DNA of 64,000 nt. It comes from Curvularia sp. ZM96 (taxonomy: Eukaryota; Ascomycota; Dothideomycetes; Pleosporales; Pleosporaceae). Shown piece by piece: positions 32,199-43,907 of the stretch. Location: positions 1,178,001 through 1,242,000 of the forward strand of contig JAJGBQ010000003.1 in assembly GCA_022457065.1 (NCBI GenBank). Reading direction: 5' to 3'. Both the position numbers and the translations under genes were made by a program. Positions within the stretch are counted from its first letter, which is position 1, and every line of letters begins with the position of its first letter. The notes below the pieces were generated by a model. That model was not told the DNA's origin, ran no database searches, and saw only the letters and a program-made list of their open reading frames with translations.

Positions 32199-32556
32199 TT
32201 GATTGCTGATTGGATATGAGAAGTTGCAAAAGCTCACCGTATATATCCTGATGAAAAACATTATGCAGATGCGACGCCGGGAAGAGAATGTGGAATCTCG
32301 AAACGAAGGTGCAATATTCGTGTGTGGCGTGCAAAATCTCTTTGTGACATGAGTCATAGCGGCAACGAAATCCCAAAAAACATCGACCTTGTTGCCCAAT
32401 CAGACGAAAGTAGTCCCTCAGAAAAGTAGATTGGTGCTCCAGAACACCACGCTAAGTATGTACATCCAAAAAAATAAATACCAGAATACAAGACGTTCGC
32501 CGACTTGATGTGATGTGACAATGTGACAATGTGTGCAGTTCTTTCACCGTTCCTCA
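32199..32556. other. Spacer between tRNA-iMet and amidase gene
   Basis: This 358-bp spacer is AT-rich, with a short direct repeat (GTGACAAT twice) at about 32514-32531. No gene is seen. Confidence 0.4.
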
Positions 32557-34791
32557 CTACCGCGAGAAAGCGCCTTCAGCATCATCGCCCAATCCTCTAA
32601 ACGCGATCCTCCCATTACTCCTCAGCACCTCGCACACCGTTTCGGGACTGAGTTCGTATCCGCTCTTGCGCCAGCGCGCATTCAGCCAATCAGCCAGCGC
32701 ATCAGCACTGCAGCTGAATCTCCGCGTGTCCCATTCGTGAAGAATGAGATCGACGATGGGCTGATCGGGTAGCGGTTCTGGGTTAGGATCTTGAAGGGGG
32801 ACTGAGGAGAGTGGCAAGGGGAGTGCGCGCGGAGGGAAAATGTTCTCGTATGCGGTTAGAAAGTGGAGGAGCATGTGCTCTGTGTGCGGGCGGGAGGCGA
32901 GTGTTAGGCCAAAAGGCTGACCGTTGAGTTTCAGAGCGGAGAGCGGACATGCGGCGGTTGGGTACCCTGCTGCGGCTGCAAGTGTAGATAGTGCTGCGTC
33001 ACCGGGAGCCATGATGATATCGAGAGACCGCGACGTAAACAGGAAGTCCAACCCTTCGGGTCCGCCCGCGGTCTGGAGGTGCTGTCGTGCAGCGTTAACT
33101 TCTTCTCGTTTGGTGCTGGATTGCAAGGCGGCCATCAGGTCATTTTGGTCCGGACATGCTAGCAAAAGTAAGTGCGAGAACTAAAATCACGCCATTTGAA
33201 TGGACATACTAGGCGGTAGGCAGAGTTCAGGATGCTCCAAGTTGAAGTTTATGATTTCGGCCAATGAATGTATCTTAGTCACTTTAAAGTCCCGGATGAA
33301 CTCTGCTAGGCAATCTTTGAACTCGGCGTCTATAGCTCATCAGTATATCAGTGGTGATATAGCAGTGGTGGTGACGTACAAACAACAGGCTCGAAGCAGT
33401 TCTTGCCATCAATCGTCAAGCTCGCTTGGTTTGGCAGTTCGACCGGGTACACGATATCGACACCCATCTCGATCATGCTCTGAACAATCATGTCATACTT
33501 CTGTGTCTGTGTCATGTCAGCATCGTAGCTACCAACCCAACACAAAGCCCTGTAGCACCAAGAACGAATACGTATATCGCATGCGACTACCAACCACTGA
33601 TGTAAGCAAGAAATCCACAAACTTACCATGAATCGCTCGGCGTCAGCATTGATGCGCCCGGTCTTTCGCCATGTCTTCCAGATTGACGGCTCGCAGATAC
33701 CGATTCGGAGCGTACCGAAGTCTGGTTTAATCTTGAATGATCTGTGTGGGCTTGGGACGTTCTCTTCCCTATTAGTTGGTACCATTAAGGCGTCCATGAG
33801 CGCTACGAGATCCTTTGCGGATTTTGCCTATCGCAAACGGTTAGTACTCTCAATAGCAGCTGACAGATCTGACGCTTACCATGCCTCCAACCGAGTCGAA
33901 GGTTTTGCTCAAATTGAAAATTCCGTCCATGGGTACCTCGCCAACTGTAGGCTTCAATGCGTAGAGGGCCGCGCGATTTGCTGGCGTGATAAGGGATCCG
34001 ATCGTGTCCGTACCAATAGCCAGAGTGCTGAATCCCGACGCCACAGCTACGGCAGACCCCGTTGCGGAACCTCCAGGAGCTGACAGCTCCCAATGCAGCT
34101 TTCGCTTTGCAATATGTCGCGAGACATACGGTGATTGGCATTGCCCACCCACTGCTGACCAACCTGGAGGCATCGACGGATTCTTGAGGCCACAAAATTC
34201 CGTGAGATTTGATTTGCCAATGATAATCATGCCTCGCTTGATCAGGCGTTCAACAATCGTCGCACTTTTCTTAGGTATGCATCCTACGAAAGCATAAGAG
34301 CCTAACAAAAGTCTGAGTCTCAACTGCCGCTTCCAGATTAGTTATGTGCACATACCGACCGTTGTATCCATTCCCAGTTTCTCGTCAGTCATGATGTTAT
34401 CCTTGAGCACTATTGGGATGCCATGAAGCGGGCCTCTTATCTTGCCTCGAGCTCGCTCGTCATCGAGCTTGCGCGCTATCTTCAACAGTTCATGCTTTGG
34501 AGCCACCGAGATTAACGCTCTCAACTGCCTGCCTCTTCTGTTATGCAGCCCAATCTCTTTCAAGTACAACTGTACTATTTGCACGCTTGTGATTGCCTGC
34601 GCGTTTAAAAGTTCGGACAGCTCAAACGCTGTCACTGTGAGCGGATCGAAATCTGGAAGCCATGTGTCGTCTGCTGAGGAAGTGAACGATGCCTTCCGCG
34701 ATGCATTGCTTTTGTCGACTACTTCTTGTGGCGCATGGTTTCCGACGTTGGGGGAAAGCGCTGTTTTGAGAAACTTGAAAACCCTCGGCAT
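32557..34791 (-). CDS. Amidase-signature family hydrolase
   Basis: This is an amidase with a Ser-cis-Ser-Lys triad; the substrate is unknown. Six exons, 34356..34791, 33880..34301, 33627..33827, 33380..33506, 33210..33329 and 32557..33158, give 635 aa. Exon 4 may begin 6 nt later, because its acceptor is a repeated ACACAG. The triad is Lys130 (PIVLKDN), Ser224 (PGGSATGS, where most members have GGSSGG) and Ser248 (GTDTIGSLITPA). The Ser-Ser spacing of 24 residues equals that of FAAH. The fungal-type segment GWSAVGGQCQSPYV precedes the glycine-rich loop. The C-terminal third carries GYPTAACPLSALKLNGQPFGLTL, normal for the family. No signal peptide is present, so it is probably cytosolic. Confidence 0.88.
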
Positions 34792-36594
34792 GGTCTCGTT
34801 TGAGCCGCAACACGTCGGTGGGCGTTGCGCGGGATATGCTCCAGGGAATCAGACTGTCGGGACGCCGATCTGGGGTGTCAAACGCGGGGGGCGAACACTG
34901 AACGTCAACTGGGGAAGCAAAAGGTCTGTTTGCAAGGTTGGTCTAGGAAGGAGAATGGAGAACAATGAAAGGACCAAAGGTGTTTGCAAGGGGACGTAGG
35001 CAGCGTAATGTTATGTACATCACTGTGACCTTGTTCAGGCTCTTCGTGGTTGTGAGTGGCTGCGGCGATGATCCTGCCACCCTGACTCGACCACGTAAAC
35101 GGTGGCCCTCCGACATGGTGGTCGGTGGCGTCTATAGGCTGTCCTGAACAGTAGGGTTGGTAGTTGCCTTCTCGCCAATCGAGGAAAAGCATTCCGTTGT
35201 TTCATGCCTGTCACTGCTCTGATTCGAGAGGGCCCCGTCCAAACCACCTGATGCATGATCAGCTTCACATTGCACACGCACTTTACCCGGGACGCAGGAC
35301 CGCACGGGTCTGTCAGCGGATTGATATCTCGCTTACGCTCAGATGGGTGGCCGCTCACCTGTTTCCGTCGGACCCGCTGGGTGTTGACGGAACGGCGCTG
35401 TTCTTGGGACTTGGACCAAGTTGTTCCTAACTGGGGCCCTCCCTTGCAATTATCCGAACTTGAAAATAGACAGCCGGCCTTTAGGTTTGAATCACGGACA
35501 TATAGACTGCGGCGGTAAAAGGGTCAACTCTTTGAAGGGATAACTAAGGCATGGCTTGCACATGCTTGCCGACGCTAAGTAGCCGTCCTAAGCTGCTGTA
35601 ACCCAGTGGCACAGCAAGCACGGCATCCTGTTTTTGGTTGGTGACAGCTTGGCGGCTGAATCTAGGCACCCGAAGTTGTAGAGTGCAATACCGAATCCCT
35701 GTCTCGCTTCCCAGCAAGTCGTGTTCCCGGGTAAGATGCTGTGGGGGATCGGCTTTCGGTATATCCAGATTCTACTGCAGATGTCCCGGCAAAGGACCTT
35801 GACCACGACACAGCAGGGTATGTACAGTACAGAGTGTCCTCAATAGAGTCGGGCAAATTCTGGTTGGTGATGTTGGCAAGTAGAAGCCCGATGGCGCATA
35901 TCACACTTCACGAACGGCTGGCTTCCTGGCTCGCATGGCGCCAGCCGGTCAGGCGGCGCGGCGAGCAGGGGTAGTGCGCCAAAGGCTGCCGCTCCGTTCT
36001 GCTATGGTGTACATATACCGTCGACCCCACACTTTGCAATATTGTTGCCACGCTGGATAGATTGCACGCGGGGCTGCGAAGCGTTCTCTGATCAAGTGAT
36101 GCACAGTAACCATGCATTCGCGATTTGCACCAGGGTCGATGGATTGCCGTAAGCCATTTCAAAAGCCGAGCCAGGTGGGATCTGGGTTTGGGGGCTCAAC
36201 CACGAGCGCCTTGCGGTCTGGGACTGGCGTGAGGATGGCGTCCTCATGTACGTACGCCTGGGAAATTCCGTCGTGTGGCTGTCTGAGGCCTAGGAGAGGC
36301 GCCAGAAAAGGAGCTTCAGAGACCGCCGTCGAGCAAATGTTGAATGGTGCTCCGGTATAGAGCCCCGTCTTGGCACAACCCCTAGGCTACTAGTTGCGCA
36401 ACGATCGTCAACCACACCAGCACGATCCAGGAGTAAAAAGCAAATGTTACGCAGTAGGGAGAGACATGGCTCAGAAAACTTTCCTATAGGCTGCAGTGTC
36501 GTGTGGTATCGTGCAGTAGCGTCCATGAACAAGCACACAACTAACTATACTGGCAATCCCTTCTCTCAATCCCCGCCACAAAACGAGACAGCCT
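34792..36594. other. 1.8-kb region without a supported gene
   Basis: This lies upstream of the amidase gene and downstream of Vps17. Short frames exist on both strands, but none shows a domain or consistent splice sites. I see no repeat or tRNA. Confidence 0.4.
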
Positions 36595-38578
36595 CTAGAA
36601 TGTCGTCGTGGCCAGCCTGCTTGCTGCATTCTTCGCATCAATTCGATCGTCGTCCTCTTCCACACCCACTTGGCTTCCTGCTTTGCTTGTTGCTCGCTTT
36701 CGGCCGTGTATCGACTCTTCATCCTTGTCGTCGCCTTCAGGGAGGGGTGCTACGAAACTACCACTCATGCTGCGATTGAGACCGTCACCAGGCCGCCGTG
36801 GCACACCCGACCACGCGTCGCCCTTGGGTCCTTGTGAGCTTACCATGGGTACCCGGCGCTGCGGTGGATGAGCTTCACGACCAAGGCGTGAAAGACCACC
36901 GCTGCCATCGATGGCACGAATATCAGGTCGAACAGATTCCAGAGTAGCCAGAGTACGACGTTCAGCATCAATCTGACGGACTACATATTCCCGGATTGCT
37001 TGGCGCAAGTCTTGCGTAGTCCTGTCGAACCATTTTCGCTGCTCTTGAAGAAGATTGGCCGTGACGCGGTGGGCTTTCTGGGTTAGTTCTTGCTCATGGC
37101 CTCTAGCCTCCTCCAGAGCAGCGATAGCTTCGTCAACCTTGTCTCTTTTTACGCTCGAGCTGGCCTTCAACCTATCGGCCGCTGATAACTTGGACTTGGT
37201 TGCCGATTGTACTTGAAGTAGTTCGCGTAAGATAATATGCCGGTTTGTGAGGCTCTCTTTCGCAATAAAAGCGTCGCTGCTGTGATACTGGAGCGGATCA
37301 CCAAGAGTTGTAGCTTCAGCAGTACCCTGCGCCGCATGGAAGTCACCTGTCGCCTGTATGATTTTTCCGAGCTTCTTGTATGCATGAGCCAAACCAACGT
37401 GCGTTTCCTGAACCTGCAGTGCTGCAAACTTGGCACCAAGGTCAGACTCAGCAACCCCGAGATCTGCCAAGCGTTAGCAGTGTACCTAGGTGATATGTGT
37501 TGACCACCCACTTCTTCGATGCTTCACGACCTTCTCCAATTTCTGCTCAGTTTCCATTGTACCCAAATAGAAAGCCTTGACCACGGGTCGTGCTGCAGCA
37601 AGCTCTGGTGTGTCATCTGGCGGCGGCGCAAACTGCTTGATCATCTTGCGACGTACGCCAGTTGCAGGTTGCTTCCTCCGTACCACAGGGCTATAGCCAA
37701 AGTCGCTCTCCACGAAAAAGACCATCTCCTCATCACGTATGAGGATCTCGTTGCTGCACACGATATTGAGCCACCGCTGGATTGACATCTTCAGCCGCGT
37801 CTCGTCCTCTTCAGTTCCAGCACCTGCCGAGGTGGTCGCTGGCGGTACTGCTGGTACAATAGCTTCCGGACATGCTGAAATAAGATGCTCGCCGAGCTTC
37901 ACAAATTCGGAATGTAGACGTCGAACATCGCGGAACTGAGTGGTTCGGAACTTGGGAAGGTTCGTCTGAAAGCTCAAGTTAGCATGGAAGTACTGCCATG
38001 AGCGCCATTCGCAAACGGTAGGACAGATATGGGGGCAGATTTGCAATCAGACAGCAATGCGCTGAAAGAGCCAAATCTACCTTGATCCAATATTCAATGT
38101 CCTCTACGCTTCGAAGGCCGAGATCTGCCATGTTGAACGTGGATAGACGTACGTAGACATCGAATCGCAGTATAGGGTCCTTCTTTCCATTCCGCTCAAG
38201 CCCCGTGACCTTGGCTTGCAGCTTGTAGTGTTGCTGCTGTCGCTGCGGCCTGTTCCCGTGGTACCTCTGTGGCTGTTGCCCGTGCTGGCCCTGTTGCGGT
38301 GGTTGAGGTGATCGAGGCGCGTCCTGGCCGTGCGCCTGTTGTTGCTGCGGCTGATCGCCATTCTCAGGCGCCGTACTTGGGCGACTATGCGCATCCTGCT
38401 CGCCCAGATAGCCGTACTGCTCGCTGTTTTCGCCATACGGGGAAGCCTGCGCAGGCAGCGGGGATGACGGAACATCGTTGGTCGGGGGCTGACCGAAAGA
38501 CGTCCTGTGGGCTCGCGGAGACGAAGCCCAAGGATCGCCGCCGCCAGGATGGTCGGGATCGTGAGCGCTGTAGTCCAT
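36595..38578 (-). CDS. VPS17: Vps17-like sorting nexin (PX-BAR)
   Basis: Vps17 pairs with Vps5 as the membrane-bending PX-BAR half of retromer, which returns cargo receptors from endosomes to the Golgi. Three exons, 38081..38578, 37512..37965 and 36595..37463, give 606 aa. The N-terminal ~115 residues are Pro/Gln-rich and disordered. The PX domain runs from about 118 to 250, with the basic motif FRTTQFRDVRRLHSEF. The linker RRKMIKQFAPPPDDTPELAAARPVVKAFYLG resembles fungal Vps17. The rest is a helical BAR region with heptad-like stretches, and the tail is Ser- and acid-rich. The start lies 188 bp from the divergent MEF2 start. Confidence 0.86.
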
Positions 38579-38766
38579 GGCTTGTGGGGGTGAATTGAAG
38601 CTATGGACGGCTGCAACTAGCTGCGGAGTGATGCGATGATGTCGCTCCAACACCCTGTCTTGATCCTAGCCGAGCTGGGAAAGGCGCGAACCATGACATC
38701 TGCCGCATCACGTGCATTTTTCAGACACTGTCTTTTGCTTCCGCATCGCATTGCGCAATCTTTGGC
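38579..38766. promoter_or_regulatory. Compact divergent promoter, VPS17 / MEF2
   Basis: Only 188 bp separate the two divergent start codons, so the two genes must share promoter and leader sequence. No named motif is recognised. Confidence 0.6.
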
Positions 38767-41751
38767 ATGATAACCGGCTTGATGTGGTGTGCCCGTCGAG
38801 TCGTCCGGCACAATGTGAAGACTCCTCGGCGCTTGCTCTCGACCCAGACGTCTCAGCATGACTTACTTTCGAAAGCGACTCGCAACATTGGCATCATCGC
38901 CCATATTGATGCAGTACGTCGAACGCCTCCATAATAGCTTGAGAAGGTTCTAATAAAGTGTTTAGGGGAAAACTACTACAACTGAGCGCATGCTCTACTA
39001 CAGTGGTGTGACACGTAGAATTGGAAGTATGTGTTGATCTCGATTTTCTCTAAACTGCTTTAATTTCCAAGTCTACACCCAAAGTTTTATCAACGGATCG
39101 TTGCGTATAGTAATTTTCTGTATTGTCTATCTCTATCGTCAAGATTGCTCTCGTCATATCATGTTTCTCTTCTTAGCCGTCTTTTTTTTTGAATTTTTTG
39201 CTTTGGAGACTCGATATCCAGTATTTTGGCAGCCATTCTATAAGACATATTGTCACTCACTGAAATTCAAACCTGGTATTTTTGACACTACTAACAATCT
39301 CCAGACGTCGACGAAGGCTCAACAGTAACGGACTTCCTTCCTGCTGAGAGAGCGCGCGGTATAACTATCCAATCTGCAGCCATCACTTTCCACTGGCCTC
39401 CGCTGTCGCCAAGTCAGACATCACCTTCGTCATCACAGCTACCAGCATCATTCGACAAAGTCCTCAGGTCTTCAATATCTCACAACATCAATCTCATTGA
39501 CACCCCAGGTCATGCTGATTTTACGTTTGAGGTATTGCGTTCGCTGCGTGTCTTGGATGGCGCGGTGTGTATCCTTGACGGGGTAGCAGGAGTTGAAGCA
39601 CAGACGGAGAAGGTGTGGACGCAAGCTGGACATTACCACATTCCTAGGATTATTTTCGTCAACAAGCTGGACCGCGTAGGTGCTGCCTTCTCAAGAACGG
39701 TCAAGGAGATCGGCTCCAGATTGCGCGGATGGCCCGCCGTTTGCCAAATCCCCTGGTGGCAGGGCGGCAATGGCGACTTTGTTGGAGTGGGAGATGTTAT
39801 TAACCTTCGTGGTATGCTTTGGCAGCCGGGCGGAGATGGACGAGATGTCAAAGCAGTTGATCTTGAAGAGCTGCAAAAAACAGACAAGGACTTTGCAGCG
39901 GAGATCAAGAAGGCAAGAGTGGCTCTCGTCGAGACGTTGAGCGAGCACGACGATGTCATGGTTGAGCACTTTCTAGAACATGACGAAGATCATCTGGCCA
40001 TCTCGGGTATCCAAATCATGCAGTCGCTTCGTCGAGTCGTGTTGCAAGCTCCACAAGCGGTCATACCGGTGTTTGCTGGTGCCTCGTTCCGCAACATTGG
40101 CGTTCAGCCGCTGCTTGATAGTGTAGTCGATCTCCTCCCGTCGCCTCTCGAACGTCCAGACCCTGAGATTGCTATCACGAATCAGAGTAGTACCCTTGCT
40201 GCCCTTCTCAGTTCAGCATCTGCAGCAGCTACCAAATCAAATAAGCCGGCAAAGAATCAAGAAAAACGGACAGGGGAACTTGCAATCGCCGAGGTCAAAA
40301 ACCTGACAGCCTGCGCACTGGCTTTCAAGGTTGTTAATGATGCTAAGCGGGGCGTCTTGGTCTATGTGCGCGTCTATTCTGGTTCAATTGATCGTGGCGC
40401 AACAGTGTACAATACCAATCTGGCCGTTGCTGAGCGTGCACCTCGTCTTTTGAAGATGTATGCAAACGATGCAGTGGAGGTAGACAGTATCGGCGCTGGC
40501 CAGATTGGTGTCATTACTGGACTGAAGCATGCTAGAACAGGCGACACACTAATTGTATATCGCGGACTGCAGATGAAAGGCACGCCATCTGGAGGTTTGG
40601 ATACTCTGCAACTCCGGCCCATTGTCGTTCCACCGCCTGTGTTCTTCACCAGCATCGAGCCACATAGTCTGAGCGAGCAAAAGCATGTCCAGGAAAGCCT
40701 TGCTATCTTGTTGCGCGAAGACCCAAGTTTGCACCTCTCCGTCGACGAAGAATCGGGACAAACGCATTTGGCAGGCATGGGTGACCTGCATCTCGAAATC
40801 GCGCGAGACCGGCTTCTGAACGACTTCAAGGCCAAAGCGAGAATTGGCAAGATTGAGATTGGATACCGAGAAACCATCACGACTTCCACGGAACCATTCA
40901 CATACACTCTTGACAAGCCCATCGCAGGCAAACAAGCCAAAGTCATCACCACAGCTTCCGTAGAATCCATTGACGAAGGCACTACCAGCACCGACTCCAT
41001 CCAAGAAGTACAGGACAGCCCCTTTGAGACGACATACAAGCTCCCCGACAACAACACCCTGTACATTTCCCACCCCGACCTATCATCTCATGATTCTTCC
41101 AGTCACAAGAACCACATCCCACCGCATCTCTCGCTCCCCGGTGTTCTTCACTCAATCCAAGCCGGCGCCTCAGCAGCACTCGCCCGCGGCCCTTTCAACG
41201 GCTTCCCCGTCGCCAACACCCGCGTCACCATCACCCTCGACGCAAAAGCGCAGCTCTTCCCTGAAACAACGCCCACCGCCATCTCTATGGCTGTCCGCGC
41301 CGCCGTAAACACCAGTTTGCGGACCGCATGCAACACCGCACCGGCCGCACTCCTCGAACCCGTCATGAACGTTACTATTTTCGTCAACGAAACCTCGCTT
41401 GGCGCAGTGGTACAGGATATTTCTTCCTCTCGCGGCGGCCAGGTCCTTTCGCTAGACGGCACCGAAGCTTCACAGGCATCAGCAGACGACGACTTGCCGC
41501 GTATCGACCCCGCGCTTATCTACACACCTCCCGATCCTTTTAGCTCTGGCACGGGGGATGTAGGAAGCAGTGTAACGGATAGTCAACGACAGATTGTAGC
41601 GAGGGTGCCGCTGAAGGAAATGGTGGGGTATTTGAATCATCTCAGGGCGCTGACGGGGGGAAGGGGCACGTTTGTTATGAGTGTGGATGGGTTTGAGAAG
41701 ATGGGGAGTCAGCGGCAGAAGGAGGTGTTGGAGGCGTTGAGGGAGTTCTGA
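38767..41751 (+). CDS. MEF2: Mitochondrial ribosome-releasing factor 2 (Mef2/EF-G2)
   Basis: This GTPase works with the ribosome recycling factor to split mitochondrial ribosomes after termination. Three exons, 38767..38913, 38966..39026 and 39305..41751, give 884 aa. The N-terminus is a mitochondrial presequence with many Arg and no acidic residue (MWCARRVVRHNVKTPRRLLS). G1 is split by the first intron and reads AHIDA|GKTTTT. The EF-G switch motif RGITIQSA lies early in exon 3, followed by G3 DTPGHADF and G4 NKLD. Domain IV has unusually long Ser/Thr/Glu-rich insertions, as in other fungal Mef2. The second intron (39027..39304) is 278 nt and AT-rich, far longer than the others in the window. 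Confidence 0.92.
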
Positions 41752-42141
41752 AGGTGGTGTGTAAGAATATGCAGAATGTATGTTTAGAGTATGAAGTATA
41801 AATATAGCCCAGTACCCGCTCTTGTATTTAAGGAGCGACTTGTGGTGTCGAGCGGTGAGTCTTTGTGTTGGATATGTCTCAGACCTCTCGTTCAATGATC
41901 GATGAACTGATACAAGGCAGAGTAGGGGCTCACGGTGAGAGTGAAGATGGAATCGCAAACGGAGCAGGTCGATAGTAAACAAATCGACTTAGTCACTGCA
42001 CCCTCACAACCATTTCTTCTCAAAAGCCATAAAAATACCAACCGCAACTACGAATAGCAACCGCACTTCAACCCACCTCGCCTCGCACTCATACCAACAC
42101 GCACATACACGGAACAGCCAAACACCCAGCCCACGCCCAAA
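41752..42141. other. Intergenic region with CA-rich leader
   Basis: This is the 3' flank of MEF2 followed by a C/A-rich leader (about 42050-42140) before the next start codon. A CA-rich leader is common in well-expressed fungal genes. Nothing else is seen. Confidence 0.4.
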
Positions 42142-42516
42142 ATGCACTACGCCCACGTCATCATCCTCACCATCGTGCTCGTCACCTTATTCTGCTGCCT
42201 CTTCGGGTGGTGCCTGATGAAAAGTTGTCGACGGGTCATTGACGCGGAGATGCAGGAAGTGGCAGAGCAGCGGGAACTCGAGGCGCAGAGGACGGTGGTT
42301 AGTGGGGACGGCGGCGGCGGCGGCAGCAGCAGCAGCAGTGCGGCGAAGAGTAAGGGTGGTACGTCAAAGACGAAGAGCAGCAAGGCGAAGAGTAAAGCGA
42401 GTGGGAAGGGGAGCAAAGTAAGTAGTAGCAAGGGAGCGAGTCAGAAATGGGGAGACGGTGGTGTGGCGAAGAGCGCGGGTGGTGGTTTGGTAGCAGGCAG
42501 CGGAGGGAATTGGTAG
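42142..42516 (+). CDS. Small single-pass membrane protein, low-complexity basic tail
   Basis: I do not recognise a family. A 124-aa frame begins with a hydrophobic helix at about residues 5-27 (VIILTIVLVTLFCCLFGWCLM) directly followed by KSCRR. That favours a signal-anchor with the tail in the cytosol. The Cys residues at the boundary could be palmitoylated. The remaining ~90 residues are almost only Gly, Ser, Lys and Ala. The Gly/Ser runs come from GGC and AGC repeats, so length may vary between strains. The next gene encodes another protein with the same layout. Confidence 0.6.
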   Translation: MHYAHVIILTIVLVTLFCCLFGWCLMKSCRRVIDAEMQEVAEQRELEAQRTVVSGDGGGGGSSSSSAAKSKGGTSKTKSSKAKSKASGKGSKVSSSKGASQKWGDGGVAKSAGGGLVAGSGGNW

Positions 42517-43028
42517 GGAAAGAAGAGTGTGATATGCTCCTGACTGAAGGGTTTCGGGGGTTGATGACGTCGAGGATAGGTGGGACAAGAGGTGATGGGT
42601 GGGAGGTTGTGCAACATGCCATTCAAGCAGGTGTGTCTGCGGAGCGTTACACATGTTTGCTCTCACAGCATGTGTTATCTTAGCATGATACGTGATGATA
42701 GTCGGTCACTGCTAGGAGAGAGGATGGGAGTACCGAGTAATTTGCAGTGGTAATATGAAGCGGGTCGATTTTCGTAAGCTAGAATACGTGGCTGGTGACT
42801 TGAGGTCTGCGGGGAGGCTGGCTGGAAAAGTTGCACAGCAGGTGAATTGTTTGCTTTACGCTTTAGTCGCCTGCCAACTCGATCGTAACTGCAAGATTGG
42901 TAAGTTGTACGTGATTGTCAATTGCTTAAGTACCAACTCTGCTTGATGTAACTTCTGCGCATCACTCTTGTCAAACCCCCACTTTGAGATTTGTCCCGTT
43001 CTTATCACATGCTACTAAATTAGCCACA
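42517..43028. other. Spacer between two small membrane-protein genes
   Basis: A 512-bp spacer with no recognised feature. Confidence 0.35.
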
Positions 43029-43907
43029 ATGACCAATACTAGCCTCATCATCGCAATCGTCTTTGCCTGCTTGTTTGGGTTCTTCACTCTTTGCTTTGCC
43101 ATGTGGTGTGTTGGCTGCTACATGCACCGGCATTGTCACGATCTCGGCCAGTATTTCCGTACCTGGTCACTTCAGCCAGCTCAACCCACACCGGTCGTAT
43201 GTGTTGAAAAGCATTGCTCTAAAGAGGGAAAAAGTACGAGAGGGAGAAGACCAGAACGTTTGCAAATACAAAGAGAGTATGAATACCGGGATTGCGAACA
43301 AGGGCGAATACGGGACGGGGATGCGAGGCCAACGGTGCAGCACCCCATACAAGCCCATCTTGAACCACGCGGACAGCCATACCGACCCTCGTTGAGACGG
43401 AAAGACCGGGTGCAGAATATGCAGCCGATCATGCAACAACGGATGCCAATGCACTGGCAAGCGCAGGGCACTGTCAACGCATCACCATTGGTAACGCACC
43501 CAGAGATGCCTCAGCAGCCAAGTCGGCAAATGGTACCAAGGATATTTAAGCCTCTCCAGGGGTTGCCTCAATATCAGCCTCCAGGGTTGCTCCCGTATCT
43601 TCAGCCACATGAAGAAATCGTCGGCTCCGAGGCATCTGGAGCACGCGAGCAGAAGAATTTCTCAGCGAGAGGCCAGTCGCCTGTGAAGCATGCGAGTCGA
43701 GCCAGGAGAGTTGATTACATTCACATCTGTGACGAGTATCCGCCTATTGTGCTGGAAGCGCTCAAGAAGGCGGCCCCTGCATCACCCATTGCTTCGTCGT
43801 CTGCATCATCGTCGAGCTCGAGCAATGAATCCGGAACGACCCAGGAGATACCGCGGACTGATATGGCATGTACCATGCCAGATTACGCCACGAAGTCGCC
43901 AGTCTAG
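43029..43907 (+). CDS. Single-pass membrane protein with disordered basic/Pro/Gln-rich tail
   Basis: I do not recognise a family. The chosen ATG is 43029, giving 292 aa. A hydrophobic helix at about residues 5-30 (LIIAIVFACLFGFFTLCFAMWCVGC) is followed by a His/Cys-rich juxtamembrane stretch, CYMHRHCHDL. A long tail rich in Gln, Pro and Arg follows, with a Ser run near the C-terminus. A possible short linear motif is VDYIHICDEYPPIVLEALKK. The layout matches the preceding gene, with a very short N-terminus, one helix, Cys at the boundary and a disordered tail. Sequence identity outside the helix is not evident. Confidence 0.6.
   Translation: MTNTSLIIAIVFACLFGFFTLCFAMWCVGCYMHRHCHDLGQYFRTWSLQPAQPTPVVCVEKHCSKEGKSTRGRRPERLQIQREYEYRDCEQGRIRDGDARPTVQHPIQAHLEPRGQPYRPSLRRKDRVQNMQPIMQQRMPMHWQAQGTVNASPLVTHPEMPQQPSRQMVPRIFKPLQGLPQYQPPGLLPYLQPHEEIVGSEASGAREQKNFSARGQSPVKHASRARRVDYIHICDEYPPIVLEALKKAAPASPIASSSASSSSSSNESGTTQEIPRTDMACTMPDYATKSPV

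Noticed and set aside
34086..34135. Extra intron in the amidase gene (GTATGT ... CTGTCAG)
   Set aside because: It is 50 nt long and removal shifts the frame before the catalytic loop; the unspliced reading matches the family.
39101..39328. Separate small gene inside MEF2
   Set aside because: It overlaps the 278-nt second intron and runs into the next exon in a wrong frame; the splice sites and the GTPase motif continuity explain the region.
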